From assembly GCF_900105125.1 (NCBI RefSeq), contig NZ_LT629750.1:992001-1056000 (forward strand): a DNA stretch of 64,000 nt. The letters run 5' to 3'. Below, one piece after another: positions 1 to 8,530 of the stretch. This DNA is from Bradyrhizobium canariense. GTDB lineage: Bacteria; Pseudomonadota; Alphaproteobacteria; Rhizobiales; Xanthobacteraceae. The notes beneath the pieces were generated by a model, which made no database searches, had not been told where the DNA came from, and saw only the letters and a program-made list of their open reading frames with translations. Within the stretch, counting starts at the first letter, position 1; every line of letters begins with the position of its first letter. The position numbers and the translations under genes were made by a program.

Positions 1-691
1 CGCCGGAGATGCGGGTCACACGACCATTGCCGACATCGAACCGTATCGGCTCCTTGACCAGGCCGACCCCGTAGTAGGGGATGCTCGCATCGACGATAAT
101 CACGCCTTCCGAAGTCCCCTCAATGGGAGACGAACTGCATTCGATGTTGGGCACGGTCGTGAAGTCGCCCGGCTTGCGAACCAGGCCGCAATGCGGGTTC
201 GAGGGCCGGCCTTTCAGACTGAGACGCAAATCTGTGCCAGCGGGTGTGGTGAGATGCACCTTGTCGCAATTGGCAAGAAGTTCGCCGACTTTAAAGCAGA
301 GCGGGCGGATCGCCTCAAAATCGGCGTTGATGCCACCTGTCACAAGCATGTTTGGATTGAACTGCGACAGCATGATGCCGCGCGCGCCATTTCCGATGGC
401 GGTGCGGGTCGCATAAGTATGAGTGATCGACTGCTTGACTGGCGTGAACAGCACGTTTGCCGCCGACATCGCCGCGGCGACAGTCTTGGTTGGCTCTTCA
501 CCATCGATCGATCGCGGTGGCATCACGATGATATTGACCGCGTCGGTACGCTCGAGTGCGGCCGCCGCCACTGCTTCGGCGACGCGATGCCCGGCGAAAT
601 CGGTCACAATGACGACTTCCTCTCCCGGCTGCACATTCGCGCAGGTCGTCACCAGTTTGCGGGCCCCCCGCAGCATCAACAGATTGTCCAA
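1..691 (-). CDS. M29-like leucyl aminopeptidase (COG2309 type), 3' part outside window
   Basis: About 230 codons are visible and the reading frame stays open to the left edge, so the C-terminus is missing. The protein resembles the aminopeptidase T/M29 and NicX-like metal-dependent hydrolases: an N-terminal alpha/beta part (GEEVVIVTDFAGHRVAEAV) followed by TPAGTDLRLSLKGRP, and then an EGTSEGVIIVDASI segment typical of this fold. I chose a TTG start at 691 because AAGGAG lies 8 nt upstream; an in-frame ATG at 676 has no such site. It is transcribed divergently from hyuA, which suggests a shared catabolic role. Family assignment is from recalled motifs; the substrate is unknown. Confidence 0.72.
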   Translation of the reverse strand, partial: MDNLLMLRGARKLVTTCANVQPGEEVVIVTDFAGHRVAEAVAAAALERTDAVNIIVMPPRSIDGEEPTKTVAAAMSAANVLFTPVKQSITHTYATRTAIGNGARGIMLSQFNPNMLVTGGINADFEAIRPLCFKVGELLANCDKVHLTTPAGTDLRLSLKGRPSNPHCGLVRKPGDFTTVPNIECSSSPIEGTSEGVIIVDASIPYYGVGLVKEPIRFDVGNGRVTRISG

Positions 692-1001
692 GTCACCATC
701 TCCTTCACAATTTTTGCCGCATCCGACGAACCGAGCCGTCGATGCGAATGACCGGGTCATCCGCCCGGATCGGCGCCATCTCGGCTTAGGTGAAGTCTTT
801 TATTGATATAAAAAACAATTTGCAAGGAGGCGAGCGATATGGATTTTCGCTGGTGAGATGCCGATAATTTAAGCGGATGTGCTAAAAATATGGCTGAAAT
901 GGTTGGTCATTGGTCGAATCCTGCGCATGGTGAGGGTTGCGCAGTATTGTTTTTTATGTAGATATTGTTCCAGAGAATATGTGCCGGGGAGGCTGGGATT
1001 T
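692..1001. other. divergent intergenic region between M29-like gene and hyuA
   Basis: This AT-richer 310-bp stretch must hold the promoters for both divergent genes. It contains a strong AAGGAGG site (824-830) followed at 839-856 by a complete five-codon reading frame (Met-Asp-Phe-Arg-Trp-stop), far from any longer gene start. An A/T tract at 800-820 (TTGATATAAAAAACAA) could be part of a promoter or operator. No RNA gene or longer reading frame is convincing here. Confidence 0.5.
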
Positions 1002-3104
1002 ATGGGATATCGCATTGCCGTCGATATCGGCGGAACCTTTACCGACGGGGTGATCGAGAAAGTTTCCGGTGGTCAAATCTATCTCGCCAAGCGTCTGACG
1101 ACCCAGAGCGATCCTGGCGAGGCGCTCTCGAACGTCGTCAACGACCTGCTCGCCGCGGTTGCCGCGCAGGCTGAGCGAAGAGTTCCTGCCGAAGTGACCG
1201 AAGTAATTCACGGCAGCACACTCGTGACCAATTCGCTGATCGAGCGCAAAGGCGTTCCGACTGCGCTGGTCGCCACCGCGGGTACGGCAGACGTGATCGA
1301 TATCCGGCGCGAGGTTCGCTACGACCTCTATGATCTCGACATCGAGATGCCCGAGCCGCTCGTCCCCGCCGAGCGCCGTTTCGAAATCGCCGAACGTACC
1401 GCCGCGGACGGCGCCGTTCTGAAGCGTCCGGACGGCGACGCCATTGCCGGACTCATCGCGCAGCTGCGGGCGGCCAATGTGCAGTCCGTTGCGGTCTCGC
1501 TTCTTCATTCCTGCGTCAATGCGGCGAATGAGAACGAAGTGGGAGCGGCGCTTCGTGATGCCTTCCCGGGAATGTGCGTGAGTCTCTCTTCGCGGGTCGC
1601 CTGCGAGATTCGCGAATATGAGCGGACCACCACCACCATCGCTAACGCCTACGTGCAGCCCATCGTCAGACAATATCTCGGTGAGCTGGAGAGCCGGCTG
1701 CGGCAGGCGGGAATCGACGCGAATCTGCGCATCATGGTGTCGAGCGGCGGGTCCACCTCCGTGGCGGCGGCGGCAGAAGTGCCGATCTCCACGATCGAAT
1801 CCGGCCCCGCCGGCGGCGTCTTGAGCGCGACCAACGCCGGCCGCGCCGCGGGTTTCGACGATGTGCTGGCATTTGATATGGGGGGCACCACCGCCAAGAT
1901 TTGCACGATCCTCTCCGGAGTGCCCTCGGTCGTGCATGTCTTCGAGGCCGCCCGTGTGCGGCGATTCAAGAAGGGCAGTGGACTTCCGCTTCTGGTGGCC
2001 AGCATCGATCTCATCGAAATCGGCGCGGGCGGTGGGAGCATTGCGCGGACGAGTGAACTTGGACTGCTCACGGTGGGACCGCAAAGCGCGGGGGCCGAGC
2101 CGGGTCCGGCCTGCTATGGCCAAGGCGGTGAAAACGCCACTGTGACCGACGCCGATCTGGCGCTGGGGTATCTCAATCCAGATTATTTCCTGGGTGGGCG
2201 CATGTTGCTCGATCTCGATGCGGCAATGCGCGCGCTTGGCACGTTGGGTGAGCGTCTGGCGCTTTCGGCCCAAGCTGTCGCCAAGGGCATATTCAACGTC
2301 GTCAACGAAGCGATGGCGGGCGCCGCAAGAGTCCATATCGCGGAGAAGGCGCAAGACCCGCGCCGGTTCACCCTGGTGGCGACCGGCGGAGCGGGTCCAG
2401 TCCATGCGGTGGAAATTGCGCGCAAGCTTCGCGTCCCAAGGGTTCTCTTTCCGATCGCTGCCGGGACGGGATCGTGTCTCGGCTTTCTGGCTGCGCCTGT
2501 ACGTGTCGATCGGTCCTGGTCACGGTCTACGCGAGTAGACGCTATCGATTGGACCGATCTTGCGAATGTGCTTTCTGGCCTGAAGGCGGATGCCGAGGCC
2601 GAGCTGGGCGCGGCCGCGCCCCGTGACGCCGAGGTGGATTGGCAGCTGCTGGTCGAGATGCGCTACGCGGGCCAGGGCGCCAACCTCACAGTCGCATTCC
2701 CGTTCCGCGCCCCGGACGCAGCTTTTCGCGCCGATCTCACGGACGCATTTCAGCGCAAATATCAGGAAAATTACGGCGGGCTGCTGCCGTCGGGTACGCC
2801 CGAAGTCGTCACCTGGCGCGTCGTCGGCGCGACCCGGCAAGACGTTCGGCACTTCGTCTGGCCGATCGGTCAAGACCGCCCGGGCGCGGCCCACCCCAAG
2901 GCGCGCAGAGTCATCTTCCGGACCGAGACCGACACCTTCGAAGAGGTGCCGGTCTACGAGAGATACGCCGTGCCGGCGGGCTCCCGCCTGGAAGGACCGC
3001 TGATCCTGGAAGAAGAGGAATCGACCATCGTCGTGCCGATGGCAGCTCAGGTGGAGATTCTGGAGAATCTCAGTGTCCTCGTTCGGTTGGAGGTTCGGCC
3101 ATGA
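1002..3104 (+). CDS. hyuA: hydantoinase/oxoprolinase subunit A (HyuA family)
   Basis: This 700-residue protein is the ATP-binding subunit of an ATP-dependent cyclic amidase (N-methylhydantoinase, 5-oxoprolinase or acetone-carboxylase-like family). The N-terminus carries the acetate-kinase/HSP70-type phosphate motif DIGGTFTDG; LAFDMGGTTAKI (near residue 290) and VATGGAGPVHA (near residue 460) are further family motifs. The reading frame is open from 879, but the ATG at 1002 has GGGGAGG about 9 nt upstream and begins exactly at the conserved domain. Its stop overlaps the hyuB start (ATGA), so the two subunits are translationally coupled. The ring substrate cannot be deduced from sequence. Confidence 0.9.
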   Translation: MGYRIAVDIGGTFTDGVIEKVSGGQIYLAKRLTTQSDPGEALSNVVNDLLAAVAAQAERRVPAEVTEVIHGSTLVTNSLIERKGVPTALVATAGTADVIDIRREVRYDLYDLDIEMPEPLVPAERRFEIAERTAADGAVLKRPDGDAIAGLIAQLRAANVQSVAVSLLHSCVNAANENEVGAALRDAFPGMCVSLSSRVACEIREYERTTTTIANAYVQPIVRQYLGELESRLRQAGIDANLRIMVSSGGSTSVAAAAEVPISTIESGPAGGVLSATNAGRAAGFDDVLAFDMGGTTAKICTILSGVPSVVHVFEAARVRRFKKGSGLPLLVASIDLIEIGAGGGSIARTSELGLLTVGPQSAGAEPGPACYGQGGENATVTDADLALGYLNPDYFLGGRMLLDLDAAMRALGTLGERLALSAQAVAKGIFNVVNEAMAGAARVHIAEKAQDPRRFTLVATGGAGPVHAVEIARKLRVPRVLFPIAAGTGSCLGFLAAPVRVDRSWSRSTRVDAIDWTDLANVLSGLKADAEAELGAAAPRDAEVDWQLLVEMRYAGQGANLTVAFPFRAPDAAFRADLTDAFQRKYQENYGGLLPSGTPEVVTWRVVGATRQDVRHFVWPIGQDRPGAAHPKARRVIFRTETDTFEEVPVYERYAVPAGSRLEGPLILEEEESTIVVPMAAQVEILENLSVLVRLEVRP

Positions 3105-4645
3105 ACGATATCGATCCGATTTCGCTGGAAATTCTGTGGACTCGCCTGGTCAGCCTCGTCGACGAGGCCGCGGCCACTCTGGTGCGCACCTCGTTTTCGA
3201 CGATCGTGCGAGAGTCCAACGACTATGCTGTGGTGCTGCTCGATCGCGAATGTCAGCTGCTCGCTCAGTCGAGCCAGAGCATTCCTTCCTTTATCTGCAC
3301 TCTGCCGGAAACGGTGCGTCATTTCTTGAAGGTCTTCCCCCGGGAGAAACTGCGTCCCGGGGATGTCATGATCACAAACGACCCCTGGCTCGGCACCGGA
3401 CATCTTCCCGATATCAACGTCGCGGTTCCGATCTTCCGGGGCGAGGAGTTGGTGGGCTTTTCCGGCACCGTGGCCCATGCACCCGACATCGGCGGACGCC
3501 TGCGTTCACCGAGCACCGCCGAACTGTTCGAGGAAGGCCTGCGTATTCCCCCCGCCAAGCTGGTCGATGGCGGAGTGACCAACGAGACGTTGGTCGATGT
3601 CATCCGCAACAATGTCCGCGTGCCCGATCAGGTCATGGGCGATCTGTGGGCGCAGGTTGCCGCGAATCGCATGCTGTCGAGGCGGCTGCTCGACACGCTC
3701 GACGATACCGGTTGCGACCTCACGGCGATCGGAAACGAAATGCAGACACGCGCGGAACGCGCGATGCGCGAGGCCATCCGCGCTCTGCCGAATGGGACGT
3801 ATGAAAATGAAATCAGCGTCGATGGTTTCGTCGAGCCGGTGATCATTCGCTGTCGCATTGACGTCGGCGACGAGGCGATAAGCGTTGACTATGCCGGTTC
3901 ATCGCTGCAACTGCCGAAGGCGATCAACGTCGTTCCCATCTATACCTTTGCCTACACGGCCTATTCGCTCAAATGCGTGCTGGCGCCGACGGTACCCAAC
4001 AATAATGGCTCATTCCGGCCCATCAGTGCCTCGGCTCCGCTGGGATCGATCCTGAATCCACGCTTTCCCGCAGCGGTCAGCGCGCGGGCCATGACCGGGC
4101 ATCTCATTCCCCCGGCCATCATGGGTGCCCTTTCGCCTGTGCTACCCGGCAAGGTAAGGGCGGCTTCCGGCTCGCCGCTGTGGTGTGTTCATCTTTCAGG
4201 CCAGCACAGCGGTCAGCGTTTTACGTCTACCTTTTTCCTGAACGGAGGGCAGGGTGCCGGTGCGAACGGTCCTGGTCTCCCGACCCTGAGTTTTCCGAGC
4301 AACCTCTCCAATACGCCGATCGAGGTCATCGAATCGCAGGCTCCGGTGCGCGTTCTGCACCGCGCCCTGAGACGAGGCACCGGCGGCAGCGGGCTGCACC
4401 GCGGCGGCGACGGGCAGCTATTCGAATTGCTGTTGCTTGCCGACAGTCCGGTCACGGTGTCGTTCATGGCGGATCGGCTCAAGACCCCTGCGCCTGGATT
4501 GCAGGGAGGCGGACCTGGAGCAACAGGGCGCGTTCTTCTTGACGGAGCACCGATCGACCCGCGCGAGGTCTTGATCGTCCAGCCCGGCGCACGGTTGACA
4601 CTCGAGACGCCGGGCGGGGGAGGCTTCGGAGCCGCCCGCTTCTAG
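3101..4645 (+). CDS. hyuB: hydantoinase/oxoprolinase subunit B (HyuB family)
   Basis: The 514-residue catalytic partner of HyuA starts MNDIDPISLEILWTRLVSLV, which is the usual N-terminus of this family. It continues with family blocks such as RESNDYAVVLLD, DVMITNDPWLGTGHLPDI and the glycine-rich C-terminus LETPGGGGFG. It is slightly shorter than the roughly 550-580 residues common for HyuB. The ATG at 3101 overlaps the hyuA stop by four bases. Together the pair would hydrolyse a cyclic amide (hydantoin, oxoproline or similar) with ATP in the cytoplasm. The gene is followed after about 80 bp by an MFS carrier that probably imports the substrate. Confidence 0.9.
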   Translation: MNDIDPISLEILWTRLVSLVDEAAATLVRTSFSTIVRESNDYAVVLLDRECQLLAQSSQSIPSFICTLPETVRHFLKVFPREKLRPGDVMITNDPWLGTGHLPDINVAVPIFRGEELVGFSGTVAHAPDIGGRLRSPSTAELFEEGLRIPPAKLVDGGVTNETLVDVIRNNVRVPDQVMGDLWAQVAANRMLSRRLLDTLDDTGCDLTAIGNEMQTRAERAMREAIRALPNGTYENEISVDGFVEPVIIRCRIDVGDEAISVDYAGSSLQLPKAINVVPIYTFAYTAYSLKCVLAPTVPNNNGSFRPISASAPLGSILNPRFPAAVSARAMTGHLIPPAIMGALSPVLPGKVRAASGSPLWCVHLSGQHSGQRFTSTFFLNGGQGAGANGPGLPTLSFPSNLSNTPIEVIESQAPVRVLHRALRRGTGGSGLHRGGDGQLFELLLLADSPVTVSFMADRLKTPAPGLQGGGPGATGRVLLDGAPIDPREVLIVQPGARLTLETPGGGGFGAARF

Positions 4646-4726
4646 CGGCAAAAAAACTCTTGCACCCTTTGATTGCAAATTTCCAATCGCATAGCACACG
4701 AACCACTCAGGAAAGAGATAGGGGAA

Positions 4727-6058
4727 ATGCAGATGGCCAGCTCGCCACCACCAGAAGCTTCGGACCTGGTTTTCCGGAAAATAGCCTATCGGCTCCTGCC
4801 ATTCATCCTGCTGCTCTATTTCGTTTGCTATATTGATCGCGTCAACATCGGATTTGCGAAGTTACAGTTTCTCGACGACCTCCATCTCACTGACGCGCAC
4901 TATGGATTCGCCGCGGGGTTGTTCTACGTCACCTACAGTCTCTTTGACATTCCCAGCAACCTGATGCTTGCTCGCGTAGGCGTCCGCAAGACGTTACTGC
5001 GCATCATGATTCTATGGGGAGTTGTCAGCGGCGCCCAGATGTTCATCCGCAATGCGTCCGACCTCTACATCTTGCGACTTCTGTTCGGCGCGGCGGAGGC
5101 CGGCTTCATCCCGGGCATCATGCTGTATCTTACCTTCTGGTTTCCGGTTCGCTATCGAGCCCGCATCACCAGTCTGTTTTTCGTCGGCGTTCCCCTGTCC
5201 GGCATCATCGGTGCGCCCCTGTCGGGCATGATCATGCAGCACATGAACGGCCTGTATGGCCTTCGCGGGTGGCAATGGCTGTTTCTGGTGTTCGCCATTC
5301 CAGCCATCTTCCTGGGCGTCATTTCGTATTTCTATCTCGACGATGGCCCAAAGAGCGCTGGCTGGCTAAGTGATAACGAAAAGCAGGTTGTCACTGACGA
5401 GCTGAAATCGGATGGACTGGCCGGCGACCGGGGAAACAAGGGCAGTTTTGCCGAAGCAATGCGGGATCCGCGCATTTACGCGATGGCGCTGCTGAATTTT
5501 GCCGCCAACACGGCCTCCAATACCGCGACCTTCTGGATTCCCAGCGTGCTGAAAAATGTCGGACTTGGCAGTGTTGAAAGGATCGGATGGGTGACCGGCG
5601 GAATTTCCATCGTGGCTGCTGCAGGGATGCTCCTGATCGCGCGCAGTTCGGATGCGCTCATGGAACGGCGCTGGCATTTTGTCGGCTGCGCCTTGATCAC
5701 AGCTGGAGCCTATCTGCTGCTGCCGCTCGCCTCCTCGAGCATTCCGGGGACCATTCTGCTGATGGCTGTCGGGGCCGTTGGAGGTATCGGCTTGTTGACG
5801 ATCTACTGGACCATCCCAACTTCGTACCTGCGCGGCAGAGGGGCCGCCGGCGCGATCGGCTTTGTCAGCATGGTCGGGGCTGTCGGCAGCGCGGTTTCCC
5901 CCTCGCTGATCGGATGGCTTCGCGAAACAACCGGGAGCCTTTACGTGGGCCTTGGATCAACCGTCGTGATCGTGCTCGCCAGCGCGGCCCTCGTTCTTCT
6001 GGCGATTCCAAAAAATGAAATTGCAGTATCGGACCAGGTTAAGGTTCGTGCCGCTTGA
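4727..6058 (+). CDS. MFS transporter, anion:cation symporter (ACS) family
   Basis: This inner-membrane carrier of about 443 residues has 12 predicted helices. The first helix contains CYIDRVNIGFAKLQF, a signature of the ACS family (hexuronate, galactonate, tartrate and phthalate carriers), and the loop between helices 2 and 3 has the related MLARVGVRKTLLR motif. The open frame reaches TTG 4673; I prefer ATG 4727 (AGGAAAGAG upstream), although ATG 4733 with AGGGGA is almost as good. It sits between hyuAB and a GntR regulator on the same strand, so uptake of an organic acid-like amide substrate for HyuAB is a reasonable inference. Confidence 0.85.
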   Translation: MQMASSPPPEASDLVFRKIAYRLLPFILLLYFVCYIDRVNIGFAKLQFLDDLHLTDAHYGFAAGLFYVTYSLFDIPSNLMLARVGVRKTLLRIMILWGVVSGAQMFIRNASDLYILRLLFGAAEAGFIPGIMLYLTFWFPVRYRARITSLFFVGVPLSGIIGAPLSGMIMQHMNGLYGLRGWQWLFLVFAIPAIFLGVISYFYLDDGPKSAGWLSDNEKQVVTDELKSDGLAGDRGNKGSFAEAMRDPRIYAMALLNFAANTASNTATFWIPSVLKNVGLGSVERIGWVTGGISIVAAAGMLLIARSSDALMERRWHFVGCALITAGAYLLLPLASSSIPGTILLMAVGAVGGIGLLTIYWTIPTSYLRGRGAAGAIGFVSMVGAVGSAVSPSLIGWLRETTGSLYVGLGSTVVIVLASAALVLLAIPKNEIAVSDQVKVRAA

Positions 6059-6184
6059 CCGGCGACGCAGATTGTATGGAATTTTCTGGACCATGGGACC
6101 GGGGAGCGTCGGGAACGCTGCCTGGAGACGAGAGACGTAGAATCTCGGTTTTGAGCGAATTTCAGGCGTCAGAGGCTTAGCAAG

Positions 6185-7105
6185 ATGCGCGATACCACAT
6201 TGAGCCGGGTGCAAACCGACATTGTCGCGAAGATCATCGATTATGTTCGACGGGAAAAATTGCCCGCTGATTCTCGTTTGACGGAAAGTCAGCTTGCCGA
6301 GGAGTTCGGCGTCTCACGATCTCCGATCCGCGCGGCACTTCAGTTGCTCGCCGATAAGGGAATCGTAATCTCGGCTGCAAACAAGGGGCATTATCTCGCG
6401 CGCGACAGCAGCACCCTGGACGCCATCGACCTGACCATTTCGCCGCCGTCGGATGCGTCGCTATACGACCGAATTGCCATGGACCGTATGCGCGACGGAG
6501 TTGCGGAGCAATTCACCGAAGCGAGCTTCATGCGACGGTACGACGTATCGCGCGCCCAACTCGTCCGTACCCTCACGAACATGTCTCACGATGGTCTGGT
6601 CAGGCGAAGCACCGGTCACGGCTGGATCTTCATGCCGAGCCTCAATTCTGCGGCGGCCTACGCTGCCAGCTATCGTTTTCGCATCATCATCGAGCCCGCA
6701 GGTCTGATGGAGCCGACCTTTCTGCTGGACCGGCCGGCGATGGCCCGCTGCCGCGAAGCGCATGAGCAGATGCTTGTCCGCGCGAAGAAGGGCAAGCTGA
6801 ACGGCAGAGAAATATTCGATACCAATGCCGAGTTTCACGAAATGCTGGCGGTCATGTCGGGAAACCGATTCATTGCGCAAGCGATTGAACAGCAGAATAA
6901 GCTTCGCCGGCTTAGTGAATACTACGTTTACGACGACGAAAGCCGTATCCAGACATTGGTGCGCGAACATTGCGAGATCATGGATGGGCTCGTGGCAGGC
7001 GATCAGGTCTGGGCAGCTACGCTCTTGCGACGGCATCTGGAAATCGCGAGCCGTTTGGCGCCGCCGTTTGCCGAACTGAGCAGCGAGCGTGTCCCAAAAG
7101 CATGA
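6185..7105 (+). CDS. GntR-family regulator with two winged-helix domains and an FCD-like C-terminus
   Basis: This is a 306-residue transcription factor. Residues 8-72 form a GntR winged helix (LTESQLAEEFGVSRSPIRAA). Residues 93-150 look like a second winged helix (YDRIAMDRMRDGVAEQF, then YDVSRAQLVRTLTNMSHDGL ending in GHGWIFMP). Residues 160-290 are a helical ligand-binding domain of FCD type with FDTNAEFHEML and EHCEIMDGL, whose histidines normally bind a metal near the effector. It lies between the carrier gene and a crotonase gene, so it probably controls the hyuAB cluster. No obvious palindrome was found beside it. Confidence 0.85.
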   Translation: MRDTTLSRVQTDIVAKIIDYVRREKLPADSRLTESQLAEEFGVSRSPIRAALQLLADKGIVISAANKGHYLARDSSTLDAIDLTISPPSDASLYDRIAMDRMRDGVAEQFTEASFMRRYDVSRAQLVRTLTNMSHDGLVRRSTGHGWIFMPSLNSAAAYAASYRFRIIIEPAGLMEPTFLLDRPAMARCREAHEQMLVRAKKGKLNGREIFDTNAEFHEMLAVMSGNRFIAQAIEQQNKLRRLSEYYVYDDESRIQTLVREHCEIMDGLVAGDQVWAATLLRRHLEIASRLAPPFAELSSERVPKA

Positions 7106-7230
7106 ATGATTGTGATTGAGCAAACTGTGGTGATCGTACCATCTCTGCAGTTCCGCGATAGTCGATTGCGAAATCAGCCTGCGTTGGAGATCGCGCGAGG
7201 CGTATCGGGACATGGCATGGAGCTACGCAA

Positions 7231-8010
7231 ATGTTGCATCTGAGAATTGATAGGGGGGTTGCTCGGCTCACATTCGAAAATCCGTCCAGGCTGAATGCCA
7301 TCAACGAGGCCATGTGGCGCAGTTTTCCGAAGATTCTGGACCAAGTGCAGGATGACGCAACTGCGCGTGTCCTGGTACTGCAGGGCGCGGGTGACCGCGC
7401 CTTCTGTTCCGGCAACGATATCAGTGAATTCGAGAATATTCGCGCCGATCCTCTCGCCGCAGCTGCCTACAACGCCTTGCAGCGCGACGTCGCGATCCGG
7501 TTTCGCGCGCTGACCAAGCCGAGCATTGCTGCGATCCATGGCTATTGTCTCGGAGCTGGCTTTGAGCTGGCTCTGATGTGTGACCTAAGAGTTTGCACGC
7601 ATGATGCACAGTTCGGAGTGCCTGCGGTAAGACTCGGTCTGCCTTATCGGCTTGAGGATATAGCGACGATCCTTAATGTGGTCGGACTGGCTCAGGCCCG
7701 GGAAATGGTATTGTTGGGACGACGCTACGGGGGTGAGGACGCCCTTCGTCTGGGTCTGGTAAATTGGTTGGCCGATGGCGTCGCGGCGATGGCGACTATC
7801 ATGGACGCGGCGGTGGCAGACCTGACGTCCGCTGCACCGCTCAGTTTGGCGGCCGCCCGGGTCGCATTCCAGGAGCTCTCGCGGCGAGACCGATCGCCGG
7901 ATCTCGAACGGGCTCAGCGGGCAGCAGATCGATGCTACGCTAGTCGTGATTATGCGGAAGGTCGCGCGGCTCAGCGAGAGAAGCGCAAGCCGGTCTTTCA
8001 AGGAAACTAA
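7231..8010 (+). CDS. enoyl-CoA hydratase/isomerase (crotonase) family protein
   Basis: This 259-residue crotonase-fold protein acts on an acyl-CoA thioester. The oxyanion-hole segments are present: GDRAFCSGNDISEF near residue 55 and GYCLGAGFELALMCD near residue 105. The first catalytic glutamate position (GAGFEL) is kept, but the second, normally in the block FGxPE, is alanine (FGVPAVRLG). It may therefore not be a classical hydratase; isomerase, lyase or decarboxylase activity is possible. It is the last gene of the hyuAB cluster. Its downstream sequence holds an unused AAGGAGG ribosome site. Confidence 0.82.
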   Translation: MLHLRIDRGVARLTFENPSRLNAINEAMWRSFPKILDQVQDDATARVLVLQGAGDRAFCSGNDISEFENIRADPLAAAAYNALQRDVAIRFRALTKPSIAAIHGYCLGAGFELALMCDLRVCTHDAQFGVPAVRLGLPYRLEDIATILNVVGLAQAREMVLLGRRYGGEDALRLGLVNWLADGVAAMATIMDAAVADLTSAAPLSLAAARVAFQELSRRDRSPDLERAQRAADRCYASRDYAEGRAAQREKRKPVFQGN

Positions 8011-8530
8011 CCTGAAGGAGGCGAGCCAATTAGTTTCAGGCGAGACTTCGACGAGTCGTTCCCGGGCCGCATCGTGGATGGCGAGGTACGCACCCAGGAC
8101 GAGTCTGGAATAATCGGTCGCTCTGCGTGATCTCGTATTTCAATAGTTGGTCAGCGTCGTCTTCCGTAGTTGCCTCCGCTGGAATATCCCGCCACACCTC
8201 AAGTTTCCGGCGCGAGCGGACGTCGGTATCGGTGGTTGCGTGTCCCCGCAACCACTTCCAACATAACTCAATCACCGTCCCGGTCTAACAACCGGGGGGT
8301 GATTGCGTTTGTATCGGTTTGGAGGGTTGTAACCGACGCGATGGCCGCACCCTGCTGGAATCTGAGTTCCGCAATCGCGCTGCCCTTTGGACTATATAAA
8401 ACCGTTATCTCAGAAATAAAGGATCGCAGATCTTTCAAGAGAAAACATGGGGAGTGACATTGTTGCGTGTAATCCGCGCTCGAATCTCGAACCTGTTCTC
8501 CAACGCGGTGCTCGGAACAATAGTTCATCC
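8011..8530. other. intergenic region with orphan ribosome-binding site and recombination-type repeat
   Basis: No convincing gene fills this stretch. It begins with AAGGAGGCGAGC (8015-8026), an excellent ribosome site with no start codon in place after it, as if the following gene was cut away. The same twelve bases occur at 824-835 upstream of hyuA. A 38-bp repeat at 8233-8270 follows. Near 8388-8410 the sequence GGACTATATAAAACCG looks like the AT-rich core of the promoter for the next gene. Confidence 0.45.
8233..8270. repeat. direct repeat copy 1, hairpin GGTTGCG/CGCAACC plus CATAACTCA
   Basis: The sequence begins TGGTTGCGTGTCCCCG, continues CAACC and ends CATAACTCA. A second copy in the same orientation lies at 14014-14052, with 34 of 38 aligned bases identical and one inserted G. 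GGTTGCG and CGCAACC can pair as a 7-bp hairpin. The CCCCGCAACCA part resembles the 3' end of an initiator tRNA, which is a common integration target, but no whole tRNA is present. The two copies bracket the GST/LysR/MFS cassette. Confidence 0.75.

Noticed and set aside
191..751. Plus-strand frame of 186 codons at the left end
   Set aside because: The minus strand encodes a coherent M29-like aminopeptidase across the same bases.
954..2405. Long minus-strand reading frame of 483 codons opposite hyuA
   Set aside because: It is a high-GC antisense shadow; the plus strand encodes a clear HyuA protein and the minus translation has no recognisable domain.
8036..8275. Minus-strand frame of 79 codons containing the repeat (WLRGHATT)
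   Set aside because: The only conserved part is the 38-bp repeat itself, and the rest resembles no protein family I know.
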